In this document: positions 18,432 through 27,122 of the stretch, piece by piece | Layout of the letters: every line of letters begins with the position of its first letter | Numbering within the stretch: the stretch's first letter is position 1 | From: Rhabdobacter roseus | GTDB lineage: Bacteria; Bacteroidota; Bacteroidia; Cytophagales; Spirosomataceae | DNA: 64,000 bases | NCBI RefSeq assembly: GCF_014202275.1 | Contig: NZ_JACHGF010000001.1 | Span: 1,101,734 to 1,165,733 of the forward strand | Direction: 5' to 3' | The notes under the pieces: generated by a model | Seen by the model: the letters and a program-made list of their open reading frames with translations, nothing else | Database searches by the model: none | What the model was told of the DNA's origin: nothing | Made by a program: the position numbers and the translations under genes

Positions 18432-19142
18432 TTATTCAATACCAGCGCAGTAGGTTTGTAGTGCCGCCCCGGCTTCCTGATAGCCCAAACGCTGGGCCTG
18501 GCGAAAACTACCGCAGCCATTTTCTTTCTCGCCGGTTTGCCATTGAGCCAGGCCGAGGCCATAAAAAGCCTTGCCAAACTGCGGGTCCAGCTTGGTAGCC
18601 TGGCGCAGGGCCAGCACGGCCTGGCCGTATTCCTGCTGGCGGAAGTACAGATTGCCCAGGTTGTACCAGGCTTGAGTGTTTTGGGGGGCGAGTTGCGTGG
18701 CTTTTTCAAAATCAGGAATAGCCAGGGACGCCTCGTTACGAAGTACCTGTACTTGGCCGCGGTTGAGGTAAATATCGGCCGTGTCGGGGGCGAGGCGGGC
18801 GGCCTGGTTGTAGTCGGCCAGGGCGGAGTCCAGGTTGTTCTGGGCCGTGTGCAGCAGCGCCCGGTTGAAGTAAGGGCGGTAGTAGTCGGGCTTCAGGCGG
18901 GCGGCCTGATCGTAGTCCAGCAGGGCGTTGGGGTACTCTTTGAGTTCGAAGTAGGCCACCCCCCGGGTATTGAAGGCCTCGGCGTTACGGAGGTCTTTGT
19001 CAATGGCTTTATTGAGGTATTCAATGGCTTCGCGCGTTTTACCTTCGCGCAGCAAGCTTTTTCCTTTTTCCAGAAAAACCTCGGACGATTGGGAACACGA
19101 AACGGCAAATAGGAGCAGGCAGAAAAAAAATATTCGGGACAT
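18432..19142 (-). CDS. TPR-repeat lipoprotein
   Basis: 236 residues. The leader MSRIFFFCLLLFAVSC ends in a lipobox (FAVSC), so the protein is probably a lipoprotein. The rest is about six TPR units (for example NALLDYDQAARLKPDYYRPYFNRA and QAWYNLGNLYFRQQEYGQAVLAL). TPR lipoproteins act as scaffolds for envelope complexes; the partner is unknown. A -7 element TACTTTTG lies on the same strand at 19169-19176. Confidence 0.88.
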   Translation of the reverse strand: MSRIFFFCLLLFAVSCSQSSEVFLEKGKSLLREGKTREAIEYLNKAIDKDLRNAEAFNTRGVAYFELKEYPNALLDYDQAARLKPDYYRPYFNRALLHTAQNNLDSALADYNQAARLAPDTADIYLNRGQVQVLRNEASLAIPDFEKATQLAPQNTQAWYNLGNLYFRQQEYGQAVLALRQATKLDPQFGKAFYGLGLAQWQTGEKENGCGSFRQAQRLGYQEAGAALQTYCAGIE

Positions 19143-19168
19143 AGGTACTCATTCAAAGTTGGTTGGCG

Positions 19169-19176
19169 CAAAAGTA
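19169..19176 (-). promoter_or_regulatory. Candidate -7 promoter element for the TPR lipoprotein gene
   Basis: TACTTTTG on the - strand, 26 bases before the ATG at 19142. No clear -33 TTG at the usual distance. It is divergent from the SRP RNA promoter. Confidence 0.4.
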
Positions 19177-19221
19177 AGTCACAAAGCCGAAGGTGTTTTC
19201 TTTTTGTTAAGAAAATGTCCT

Positions 19222-19229
19222 TATCTTTG
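19222..19229 (+). promoter_or_regulatory. -7 promoter element of the SRP RNA gene
   Basis: TATCTTTG ends three bases before the predicted RNA 5' end. A TTG lies at 19204-19206, only 15 bases upstream, closer than the usual 19-20. Confidence 0.55.
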
Positions 19230-19231
19230 CA

Positions 19232-19330
19232 GGGGCAAATCGGAACTACCAGCTCCTGCCGAATCCCCCAGGTCTTGACAGAAGCAAGGGTAGGTGGTCG
19301 TAGCGGTGAGATTCTCGATTTGCCTTTTTT
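19232..19330 (+). ncRNA. ffs: Signal recognition particle RNA (4.5S type)
   Basis: The apical part matches SRP RNA domain IV: CAGGTC at 19269-19274, a TTGACA cap and GAAGCA at 19281-19286. This is the asymmetric loop that binds Ffh, capped here by a UGAC-type tetraloop instead of the E. coli GGAA. The ends pair: 19234-19242 with 19316-19324 form a perfect 9-bp stem followed by a T7 tract, giving a natural terminator. A promoter -7 box sits just upstream. Length is about 95-100 nt, a typical small bacterial SRP RNA. Boundaries are approximate. Confidence 0.85.
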
Positions 19331-19384
19331 TATTTCTTTCTTCGTTCCGAGCCCCCTTCGCTTTTCGTTTCTCCTGGCTTTCCC

Positions 19385-19392
19385 TAATTTTG
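19385..19392 (+). promoter_or_regulatory. Candidate -7 element for the transaldolase gene
   Basis: TAATTTTG lies 34 bases before the ATG at 19427; no matching -33 TTG was found. Confidence 0.4.
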
Positions 19393-19426
19393 CAGGCATT
19401 CTTTCACTAACTACCCGCTCATTCCC

Positions 19427-20083
19427 ATGAAGTTTTTCATTGATACCGCTAATTTACAGGAAATAAAAGAAGCCCACGCGCTGGGAGTACTGGACGGCGT
19501 CACCACCAACCCCTCCCTGATGGCCAAAGAAGGTATTACGGGAAAAAACAACATCATGAGCCACTACAAGGCCATTTGTGACCTGGTAGATGGTGACGTA
19601 AGCGCCGAAGTAATCGCTACGGATTTTGAGGGGATCGTCCGCGAAGGCGAGGAACTCATCGAAATTGACGATAAGATTGTGGTGAAGGTACCTATGATTC
19701 AGGATGGCGTGAAAGCGCTGAAGTACTTCTCGGGCAAGGGCATCCGGACCAACTGTACCCTGATCTTTACGGCGGGGCAAGCCCTGCTGGCCGCGAAGGC
19801 GGGGGCTACCTACGTGTCTCCCTTTGTAGGGCGGCTCGACGATATTTCTACCGACGGCATTGCGCTCATCGAGCAGATCCTGACGATCTACCGCGTGTAT
19901 GGTTACGAAACGCAGGTACTGGCGGCTTCGATTCGCCACCCGATGCACATCATACAGTGCGCCGAGCTGGGTGCCGACGTCATGACGGGCCCATTGAGCG
20001 CCATTCTGGCTCTGCTGAAGCACCCCCTTACTGACAGCGGTCTGGAGAAGTTTCTGGCCGACTATAAAAAAGGAAACAGCTAA
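19427..20083 (+). CDS. fsa: Transaldolase / fructose-6-phosphate aldolase family
   Basis: 218 residues, the short TalC/Fsa subgroup. [16 protein letters not shown] and [13 protein letters not shown] at the start are signature motifs; Lys87 in VVKVPM is the Schiff-base lysine. It transfers or cleaves a dihydroxyacetone unit in the pentose phosphate pathway. Whether it is a true transaldolase or an F6P aldolase cannot be told from sequence alone. It ends just before a perfect 28-bp hairpin. Confidence 0.93.
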   Translation: MKFFIDTANLQEIKEAHALGVLDGVTTNPSLMAKEGITGKNNIMSHYKAICDLVDGDVSAEVIATDFEGIVREGEELIEIDDKIVVKVPMIQDGVKALKYFSGKGIRTNCTLIFTAGQALLAAKAGATYVSPFVGRLDDISTDGIALIEQILTIYRVYGYETQVLAASIRHPMHIIQCAELGADVMTGPLSAILALLKHPLTDSGLEKFLADYKKGNS

Positions 20084-20094
20084 AATTTATACCG

Positions 20095-20161
20095 CCGCGG
20101 CTTGTGAAGTACCCTGGCCAGGGGCGCAAAGTACCTGGCCAGGGTACTTCACAAGCCGCGG
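20095..20161. terminator. Very long perfect hairpin after the transaldolase gene
   Basis: Arms at 20095-20122 and 20134-20161 are perfect 28-bp reverse complements with an 11-base loop. Each arm contains an RRGTACYY motif (AAGTACCC / GGGTACTT), and a third GTAC lies in the loop-proximal part. A TTTCC tail follows. It should act as a terminator before ftsE, but the stem is far longer than needed. Confidence 0.75.
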
Positions 20162-20189
20162 TTTCCTGCTAATTACTGATTGAGACAAG

Positions 20190-20867
20190 ATGGAGTTTTC
20201 AACCGAGCCCGTGGTTACCCTGGAGCGCGCTGACATTTACCAGGGCCAGAAACTGGTGCTGGCGGATGTACATTTCGAGGTGAATAAAGGAGAATTTGTA
20301 TTCCTGATCGGACGGACGGGGAGCGGAAAAAGTTCGCTGTTAAAGACCCTCTACGCCGACTTGTGGCTGCAAACGGGCTCGGCCAAGGTAGCTGGCTACG
20401 AGCTGCACAAGATCAAGCGCAGCGATGTACCCTACCTGCGCCGGAAAATCGGCATTGTGTTTCAGGACTTTCAGCTCCTCACCGACCGCTCCGTGGAGGA
20501 CAACCTTACGTTTGTACTGCGGGCTACGGGTTGGAAAAATAGTGCGGACATCAAAAAACGCATCTCGGAGGTACTGATGCAGGTAGGGCTGGGTACTTCG
20601 CAGAAAAAACTACCCCACCAGCTCTCGGGCGGGGAGCAGCAGCGGGTGGTGATTGCGCGGGCCATGCTCAACGAACCCAACATTCTACTGGCCGATGAGC
20701 CCACCGGAAACCTCGATCCCGAAGTAGGTGACCAGATCATGCAGGTATTCCAGACCATCAACAACGCCGGCACGGCCATTCTGATGGCTACCCACAACTA
20801 CGATTTCCTGAAAAACTTCCCGGCGCGTATTCTCAAATGCGAAAACGGGGAAGTCAAAGAAGCCTAA
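20190..20867 (+). CDS. ftsE: Cell division ATP-binding protein FtsE (ABC ATPase)
   Basis: 225 residues. Walker [10 protein letters not shown], the signature LSGGEQQR and Walker [13 protein letters not shown] are intact. The N-terminal [25 protein letters not shown] matches FtsE. With FtsX in the membrane it controls cell-wall hydrolases at division. No ftsX is adjacent, which is usual in this phylum. It follows the hairpin at 20095-20161 and is convergent with the phytochrome operon. Confidence 0.88.
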   Translation: MEFSTEPVVTLERADIYQGQKLVLADVHFEVNKGEFVFLIGRTGSGKSSLLKTLYADLWLQTGSAKVAGYELHKIKRSDVPYLRRKIGIVFQDFQLLTDRSVEDNLTFVLRATGWKNSADIKKRISEVLMQVGLGTSQKKLPHQLSGGEQQRVVIARAMLNEPNILLADEPTGNLDPEVGDQIMQVFQTINNAGTAILMATHNYDFLKNFPARILKCENGEVKEA

Positions 20868-20937
20868 GGGTAGGTTAGAGAACAAGGTACCTGGCGACCG
20901 CTTTTTTCGACCAGCACCAAGTACCTTTCCGCCCAAA

Positions 20938-21561
20938 CTACCCCTGCCGGAGGTAAAGCTGGTAGTAGAGGATAAAGTACGCCCGCAAGCGCCGGAAGGT
21001 GTCGTTGGCCGACTGGATGATGTCGTCGGCCGCCTCGGGCTGCTGCGCTACGTAGCTTTCCACATTTTCCTGAAAGGACTTCCAACTTTCCATTCCCTGG
21101 GTACCGGCAAAAAAGCGCCCGCCTTCGCTGGCGGTCACGCCCAGGCTTTTACTCACTTGTTTACTGATTATTTTACCGCCCAGCCGGGAGCCTTCCAGTA
21201 CGTACAGCGTACCCAGGGCTGCGGGGGTAGTTGCGGGCTGGGAAGGTACTTGAGGTATTTCGTTGGGCAAAAGACCGGGTTCCCAGGTACCTGATAAATA
21301 CCGGATGTCCTCCAGTGCCAGGCTGGCGCGGGGCTCCACGCGAAAGGCCGTTTTGTGCAATGAAAGTACCTCCGCCAGAAAGGATTCCAGCGGATGAAAC
21401 CCGCCGTAAAATGCGTACAGGATATGAATATACTGCTCTAAGCCGAGAGTGGGGCTCAACAGGAGCTGGCTGAGCTCCGTTTGCTCCAGGGCCAAATGTT
21501 GCTCCCAGGTACTTTCTTTGAGTTGTTTTAAAAAGGTAGTTTTCTCCAATTTATGATTCAT
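20938..21561 (-). CDS. bphO: Heme oxygenase (biliverdin-producing)
   Basis: 207 residues. ESTWEQHLALEQ carries the likely proximal heme ligand His22; GTLYVLEGSRLGGKII is the conserved distal helix of bacterial heme oxygenases. It opens heme to biliverdin, CO and iron. It lies 49 bases downstream of the bacteriophytochrome gene on the same strand, so its main job is probably to make the chromophore. Confidence 0.93.
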   Translation of the reverse strand: MNHKLEKTTFLKQLKESTWEQHLALEQTELSQLLLSPTLGLEQYIHILYAFYGGFHPLESFLAEVLSLHKTAFRVEPRASLALEDIRYLSGTWEPGLLPNEIPQVPSQPATTPAALGTLYVLEGSRLGGKIISKQVSKSLGVTASEGGRFFAGTQGMESWKSFQENVESYVAQQPEAADDIIQSANDTFRRLRAYFILYYQLYLRQG

Positions 21562-21610
21562 ACTACTAGGTCAGGTACCTGGCTTTGCGTTGGGACAAAC
21601 GATGCCAGCG

Positions 21611-23935
21611 CTAGGGATTTACTTCTTGCAGTACGTACGCATGAGGGAAAATCAGCTGGAAGCGACTGCCCTGATTCGGCTCGCTATCGGCCCAGATATA
21701 CCCGTCATGATTTTGCATCACTTTTTTGCAAATAGCCAGGCCTACACCCGTACCCCGCTGGCCGTTGTTTTCATTATGCAGCCGCTGGAAAAGCTTGAAT
21801 ATGACATCTGTATAGCTATTTTCAAACCCAATGCCGTTGTCCTGGACCGAAATCGTGAGGTAGTCTTCGGGTACGATGCTGAACTTTTGCACCACTTCGG
21901 CCGAAGGTACCTCCAGCTCAATCTGGATGCGAAGGTCCTCGTCGGGCTTACCAAATTTGAGGGCATTGCTGATCAGATTCACAAATACTTGTTTCAATTG
22001 GAAAGCAATCCCTTTGAGCGTGGGGAGCTCCCCGTAGGTGATGAGCGCTTTCCGCTGGCTTATTTCATCTTCCATTTCATCCAGCACTTCGGCCAGCAGT
22101 TGGTTCAGATCCACCGCATTTACGGCATCCGTTTTTGACGAAATACGTGAATAGGCCGTTATGTCTTCCAGTAAATTCTGCATCCTTCGGGCCGAGTTCT
22201 GCATCCGGCTGATGGAGTCCAGCAGCGAATCGGTCAGGTTTTGGGCCTCGGTACTAAGTACCCTCGACGCCAGGATTTGTATCTTACGCAGCGGCTCCTT
22301 CAGGTCGTGCATACTGATCCAGGTGATGTTTTCCAGTTCGTCGTTGGCGGCTTTGAGTTTCTCGTTGAGGTTGCGCTGCTTGTCTGTCTCTTGTTGAAGG
22401 TACAACAAGCGAAGCTGCTTCTGGAAAACCGAAGCAAAGTGCTCACTGGCCTGGAGGTGGCTGGGGTGCCAATTTTCGCTGATGTTTCGTACGGTTTCTT
22501 TCCAGGCCGCAAACGAACTGCGGGGGGTTAGGCTTTCGTGCGCGTTGGTGGCTCGGGCGCTCCCTTTGGGCTGGCCTGCCCAGGTGATGGTTTGCTCCAG
22601 GCCGGGCCTGAACCACAGCACACAGTCTTCGGTTACGTAGCCGAGTGGCTGGTAAATAAGCCCCGAGGCGACGTCAGCGTAGGCTTCGGCGGGCGAATAC
22701 ACCTGGGTGAGGTGCTTGGTTGAAAAACTGGCATAGCCACTTTGCTCGGCCAGAAACAACGCCAGGTTTCGTAGTTCTGGCGAAGTTGGCGTTTGGCCGC
22801 TGGTATGAATTCGACCGTCCACGAGAATGGCTACCCCCGAGGCCCCGGCCAAGGAAAGTAGATCGGGCACGGCTACTAAACCAGGAAGGTCGAGGGGTTC
22901 TGCCTGCAAAAAGGGCATCAGGCGATTCAAGGACTGCTCTACCTGCTGGATGATCATCGAAGAGTCGGCGCGCTGATGAAGCTCGATCTGCGAAGCGAGC
23001 AGGAGCCCCAGAAGCTGTGCGCTGTCGCGTTGTTTGGGGCTAATGTGCCGGGGCGCACTGTGGTGGCAGGCAATCAAGCCCCAGAGCTTATCCTCTTTAA
23101 TAATAGAAATAGAAAGCGAGGCGGCCACACCCATGTTCTTGAGGTACTGGATATGAATGGGCGACACACTGCGCAGGTACGCGTGGCTGAGATCAAGCTG
23201 CCGGGCGGTACCGTCCGTATCGGCCAGGGTATAAAGGGCGGTGGGGATGTAGGATACGTCGTTGATGGAGCGCAGCGGGTTGCGGATGTAGAGCTCGCGC
23301 GCCTGCGGCGGAATATCGCCAGCTGGGTACCTGAGCCCCAGATACGGTTCCAGCCCGTCGGTAAGGCTTTCGGCCAGTACTTCACCCGTATAGTCTTCCT
23401 GGTCGAAGCGGTAGATCATAATCCGGTCGTATTCCAGGATTTTCCGGACGTGCTCGGCCAGAATTTGGCAGAGCTCGGTTAGGCTGTTAGGTACCTTGAT
23501 GAGGTCCAGCAGGTCGGAGATTCCCAGCAGGTAGGCATCCGCTTTTTCATCGGCCAGCGGCTCTATTTCCAGCACCACCTGGGCGTCGGACTGGTGCAGG
23601 GCCAGCTGATACGCCCTGCTCCCAAGGTGGGTAGTCATCGTTTTAGCCTGAACATCCTCTTTTAGAGTCAGATAGGGGCGCAGTAGCTGTTCCTGTAGAG
23701 GAAGTACTTCAAAGACGCTCTGGCCCAGCAGGTGGGACAAAGGTACGCCCAAGAGATCCGTGAGGTTGGCGCTTCCGTGGGTGATTCGGCCCGAGCCTGG
23801 CTCGATGGCCAGCAGGTACCCATGAGGCTGGATACTGCCAGGAATATGGATTGGCTCCTGGTCGCAATCGGTTATGGTCGCGACCGCCTTATTGGTCAGG
23901 TCAATCATTTGATCATCAGAAGAGCTAGGCCTCAA
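21611..23935 (-). CDS. bphP: Bacteriophytochrome histidine kinase
   Basis: 774 residues: PAS, GAF, PHY, then HisKA and HATPase. Cys24 in the TDCDQEPIHIPGSIQPHG motif is the biliverdin attachment site of bacterial phytochromes. The GAF has PAGDIP (204-209) and CHH (290-292); the PHY tongue PRxSF is present at 471-475. The kinase H-box is MHDLKEPLRK with His543, followed by NLISNALKF. It should sense red/far-red light in the cytoplasm. The upstream neighbour, 6 bases away, is a response regulator, and heme oxygenase follows: a complete light-sensing operon. Confidence 0.95.
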   Translation of the reverse strand: MRPSSSDDQMIDLTNKAVATITDCDQEPIHIPGSIQPHGYLLAIEPGSGRITHGSANLTDLLGVPLSHLLGQSVFEVLPLQEQLLRPYLTLKEDVQAKTMTTHLGSRAYQLALHQSDAQVVLEIEPLADEKADAYLLGISDLLDLIKVPNSLTELCQILAEHVRKILEYDRIMIYRFDQEDYTGEVLAESLTDGLEPYLGLRYPAGDIPPQARELYIRNPLRSINDVSYIPTALYTLADTDGTARQLDLSHAYLRSVSPIHIQYLKNMGVAASLSISIIKEDKLWGLIACHHSAPRHISPKQRDSAQLLGLLLASQIELHQRADSSMIIQQVEQSLNRLMPFLQAEPLDLPGLVAVPDLLSLAGASGVAILVDGRIHTSGQTPTSPELRNLALFLAEQSGYASFSTKHLTQVYSPAEAYADVASGLIYQPLGYVTEDCVLWFRPGLEQTITWAGQPKGSARATNAHESLTPRSSFAAWKETVRNISENWHPSHLQASEHFASVFQKQLRLLYLQQETDKQRNLNEKLKAANDELENITWISMHDLKEPLRKIQILASRVLSTEAQNLTDSLLDSISRMQNSARRMQNLLEDITAYSRISSKTDAVNAVDLNQLLAEVLDEMEDEISQRKALITYGELPTLKGIAFQLKQVFVNLISNALKFGKPDEDLRIQIELEVPSAEVVQKFSIVPEDYLTISVQDNGIGFENSYTDVIFKLFQRLHNENNGQRGTGVGLAICKKVMQNHDGYIWADSEPNQGSRFQLIFPHAYVLQEVNP

Positions 23936-23941
23936 TCGGAC

Positions 23942-24406
23942 TCATTCCTCTACCAGTTGATTTAGGTAGTAGGGTACTGCTTCAACTGTATTGGGAGCAT
24001 TGAGTTGCTTAAGGGCGATCTGGATTAAACGTTTTAGGTTGGCAAAGTTTTCGGATTTGCGAATATAGAAATCAGCTCCACGCTCCTTTGTTTTCTCAAT
24101 CATGAAGGTAGAGGAGCTGGTAGAAATGATAAAAACCTTGGTGAGGGTAGCGCCCAGCTGCTGCCGGAGGTAGTCCAGGCACTCGATGCCGTTGCGCTTA
24201 GGGAGGTTTAAATCCAGGAATATAGCGTCCGGTGGAGCCTGAAGAGAAGATAGCGTCTTGACAAACGACTCCCCATCGACAAACTCCCGGAATTCTATTT
24301 CACTTCTCAAGTGTTTGATGGCATCCAGAAACAAGAACCGATCGTCTTCGTCATCATCTACGAGAAAGATTGTTGGTTTTGGATTTTGCCGAAGATTGGT
24401 CAGCAT
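23942..24406 (-). CDS. Rcp1-like single-domain response regulator
   Basis: 154 residues from the ATG at 24406. The receiver has the acidic triad DDDEDD near residue 17, phospho-acceptor Asp65 in FLDLNLPKRNG, and a switch Ser/Thr and Lys (ADFYIRKSENF). No output domain. It is the first gene of the phytochrome operon and is the natural partner of BphP. An in-frame ATG at 24454 lies upstream of a candidate -7 box at 24441-24448, so the shorter start is preferred. Confidence 0.9.
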   Translation of the reverse strand: MLTNLRQNPKPTIFLVDDDEDDRFLFLDAIKHLRSEIEFREFVDGESFVKTLSSLQAPPDAIFLDLNLPKRNGIECLDYLRQQLGATLTKVFIISTSSSTFMIEKTKERGADFYIRKSENFANLKRLIQIALKQLNAPNTVEAVPYYLNQLVEE

Positions 24407-24440
24407 CAAGTGGGCGTCAGGTCTAGAAACAATAAGTACA

Positions 24441-24448
24441 CAAAGGTA
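24441..24448 (-). promoter_or_regulatory. Candidate -7 element of the phytochrome operon
   Basis: TACCTTTG on the - strand, 34 bases before the preferred start of the response regulator. The nearest upstream TTG of the -33 type is 24 bases away, longer than ideal. Confidence 0.4.
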
Positions 24449-24516
24449 ACTCAAATTGGATTACCTTTATTTCAACGCACTTCGTTAAATTCGGAGAAGG
24501 ATACTAAACAGCAAAA

Positions 24517-24588
24517 GAAAGGAAAAAATGGATAGGAGTCAATAGTTAATAAAAATTGGATAAAGCTACTTCTCCATTTTTTCCTTTC
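24517..24588 (-). terminator. 16-bp inverted repeat after porX
   Basis: Arms at 24517-24532 and 24573-24588 are perfect reverse complements, separated by 40 bases. On the - strand they follow the porX stop at 24605 by about 17 bases and end in T-rich DNA. It probably terminates porX, though the long loop is unusual. Confidence 0.55.
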
Positions 24589-24604
24589 GGTTGCGTACAG
24601 AAAA

Positions 24605-26170
24605 CTATTTGGCTTTTAGGTCAATAAACGGAATAATGACCTCTTCTAATGACACGCCCCCGTGCTGGAAAGTATCGCGGTAGAGGTTCACGTACTGGTT
24701 GTAGTTATTGGGGTAGGCAAAAAAGTAATCTTCCTTGGTAAATACGTAGGAGGTCGACACGTGCGGCTTGGGCAGGAAAAAACGCTCGGGTTTACGGCAT
24801 ACCATTACGTGGTTGTCGTCGAAGCCCAGGTTTTTGCCGTGCTTGTAGCGCAGGTTGGTGTTGGTCTCACGGTAGCCAATGATTTTAACGGGCTTCTGTA
24901 CCCGAATCATGCCGTGGTCGGTCGTCAGGATAAGCCGGCATTTCTTTTCGGCCACTTTTTTGATAAAATCAAGCAGCGGCGAATGCTGGAACCACGAACG
25001 GGTTATGGACCGGTAGGCGGCTTCGTCCGGAGCCAGCTCTTTGATCATTTGCACGTCGGTACGGGCGTGCGAAAGCATATCCACAAAGTTGTAAACTACC
25101 ACGTTGAGTTGATTCCCCAACAGGTTGCTGAAATTATCCACCAGCGATTTACCCTGGTTGGTATTAAGGATCTTGTGGTAAGAAAACTTCAGGTTGAGCC
25201 GGTTCCAGTCGAGCTGCTTCTGTAAGAAATCCGGCTCGTAGTTGTTCAGTCCCTCCTCGCCGTCGGGTGTATTTTCGTCACTGACCCACCACTGGGGGTA
25301 CTTGCGCTCCATTTCGCTGGGCATGAGGCCCGAAAAGATGGCGTTGCGGGCGTAGCCGGTCGTGGTAGGCAGGATGGAGTAGTAGGCCGTTTCTTCTTCA
25401 ATATTAAAGTACTCCTGAAGTACCGGCTGGATCATTTTCCACTGGTCGTAGCGGAAGTTGTCGATCAGGAGAAAAAACAAGGGCTCACCGCTTCCTTTCA
25501 GGTGCGGGAATACCTTCTGTTTCATGAGCTGGTGCGACAGTACCGGCCGGTCGGCGCGGGGGTCGTTGAGCCAGTCTTCGTACTCTTCCTCGATAAACTT
25601 CGAAAAGTTAGCGTTGGCTTCGCTCTTTTGCATGTTGAAGACCTCCGCCATGCCCTGATCTTGCGAGGTTTCCAGCTCCAATTCCCAGTAGATGAGTTTT
25701 TTGTAAATTTCCACCCACTCTTCGTGCCCGATGCGGTCCTGGTATTGCATGGCCAGGTTTCGGAATTGCTGCTGGTAGCTGAGGGTCGTTTTTTCGGTAA
25801 CTAGGCGTTTGTTGTCCAGTATTTTCTTAACCGACAGCAGGATCTGATTGGGGTTGAGGGGCTTGATGAGGTAGTCGGCAATCTTGGAGCCGATGGCGTC
25901 CTCCATGATGTGTTCCTCTTCGCTCTTCGTAATCATCACCACCGGCAGCGAAGGGTTCATCTGTTTGATTTGGGCGAGCGTTTCGAGGCCCGTCATACCG
26001 GGCATCATTTCGTCCAGAAACACAATATCAAAGCGCTCGTTTTCTACTTTATCCAGGGCGTCAGCGCCACTATTGACGGGGGTTACCTGGTACCCTTTGG
26101 TACTCAGAAACATGATATGCGGCTTGAGGAGATCTATTTCGTCGTCGGCCCAGAGTATGTTATATGGCAT
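24605..26170 (-). CDS. porX: PorX, response regulator with PglZ domain controlling T9SS
   Basis: 521 residues from the ATG at 26170 (MPYNILWADDEIDLL). A CheY-like receiver with Asp53 in FLDEMMPGMTG and Lys in DYLIKPLNP is joined through a helical linker to a PglZ (alkaline-phosphatase-fold) domain: LLIDNFRYDQWKMI, TTTGYARNAIFSGLMP, and LTTDHGMIRVQK. This architecture is that of PorX, which with PorY controls T9SS genes in Porphyromonas. The upstream in-frame ATG at 26236 would add 22 residues before the receiver and is not preferred. No porY is adjacent. Confidence 0.93.
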   Translation of the reverse strand: MPYNILWADDEIDLLKPHIMFLSTKGYQVTPVNSGADALDKVENERFDIVFLDEMMPGMTGLETLAQIKQMNPSLPVVMITKSEEEHIMEDAIGSKIADYLIKPLNPNQILLSVKKILDNKRLVTEKTTLSYQQQFRNLAMQYQDRIGHEEWVEIYKKLIYWELELETSQDQGMAEVFNMQKSEANANFSKFIEEEYEDWLNDPRADRPVLSHQLMKQKVFPHLKGSGEPLFFLLIDNFRYDQWKMIQPVLQEYFNIEEETAYYSILPTTTGYARNAIFSGLMPSEMERKYPQWWVSDENTPDGEEGLNNYEPDFLQKQLDWNRLNLKFSYHKILNTNQGKSLVDNFSNLLGNQLNVVVYNFVDMLSHARTDVQMIKELAPDEAAYRSITRSWFQHSPLLDFIKKVAEKKCRLILTTDHGMIRVQKPVKIIGYRETNTNLRYKHGKNLGFDDNHVMVCRKPERFFLPKPHVSTSYVFTKEDYFFAYPNNYNQYVNLYRDTFQHGGVSLEEVIIPFIDLKAK

Positions 26171-26301
26171 CGTTTCGAAGATTGGGATAGGTGATAAATA
26201 TAATTGTTTAATATAGTTAACGCCCGGAGCGGGCATCTGGTATTGAGTACCCGCCGGGGCTTTTTTATAATGACTAAACCGGCGGGCGGCTGCGCCCTAG
26301 G

Positions 26302-27039
26302 TTATAAAAATTTCCGTGCCACGCGTTCCAGATCCTCGGGGGTATCCACGCCGTGTGAGTCTTCCTGCGTAACCACGGCCCGGATGTGGTAGCCGTTTTC
26401 GAGCCAGCGTAGCTGCTCCAGGGCTTCGGCTTTTTCCAGCGCAGACACCGGTAACTGCGTGATTTGGGCCAGAATATCGGTCCGGTAGGCATAAATACCG
26501 ATGTGCTTGTAGAACGTATGGCGGGCGAGCCAGTCGGCCTCGGCCACGCCCCGGAGGTAAGGTACCGGCTGGCGGCTGAAGTAAAGTACTTGCTGCTGCC
26601 TGGTGAGCAACACTTTGGGCGAATTGGGGTTGAAAAGGGTTTCCGGGTCCTCGATCTTCTTCACCAGGGTAGCTAGCTCGGTGCTTCCGTCCAGCACCTC
26701 GGCCAGCCGGTCGATCTGCGAGGGCTGGATGAATGGCTCATCGCCTTGGATATTAATGACGTACGCAAAGGTACCTTCCGTTTTTGCCAACGCTTCAAAG
26801 CAGCGGTCGGTGCCGCTTTGGTGGTCGGGGGAGGTCATGATGGCGGTACCACCGAAGGCCTCCACGTGCGTTCGGATCCGGTCGTCGTCGGTGGCGATAA
26901 GTACCCGGCTCAATTTTTTTGCCTGCGTGGCCTGTTCATACACGCGCTGGATCATGCTTTTGCCGTCGATGGTAGCGAGGGCTTTGGCCGGAAAACGCGT
27001 GGAAGCAAAGCGGGCGGGAATTATTCCTAGTATTTGCAC
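26302..27039 (-). CDS. kdsB: 3-deoxy-manno-octulosonate cytidylyltransferase
   Basis: 245 residues, standard length. IIPARFASTRFPAKALATI at the start and INIQGDEPFI in the middle are the nucleotide-binding motifs of KdsB. It makes CMP-Kdo for the inner core of lipopolysaccharide in the cytoplasm, so the cell has an LPS outer membrane. Divergent from the DUF gene at 27123. Confidence 0.97.
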   Translation of the reverse strand: MQILGIIPARFASTRFPAKALATIDGKSMIQRVYEQATQAKKLSRVLIATDDDRIRTHVEAFGGTAIMTSPDHQSGTDRCFEALAKTEGTFAYVINIQGDEPFIQPSQIDRLAEVLDGSTELATLVKKIEDPETLFNPNSPKVLLTRQQQVLYFSRQPVPYLRGVAEADWLARHTFYKHIGIYAYRTDILAQITQLPVSALEKAEALEQLRWLENGYHIRAVVTQEDSHGVDTPEDLERVARKFL

Positions 27040-27122
27040 GAAAATGGGCGTTGAATGATGTTCTTTGGGGCGTTGTTTTGTATTCTTTTAACCCGGTTGT
27101 AAAACTACTTCTTATTCTTCCA

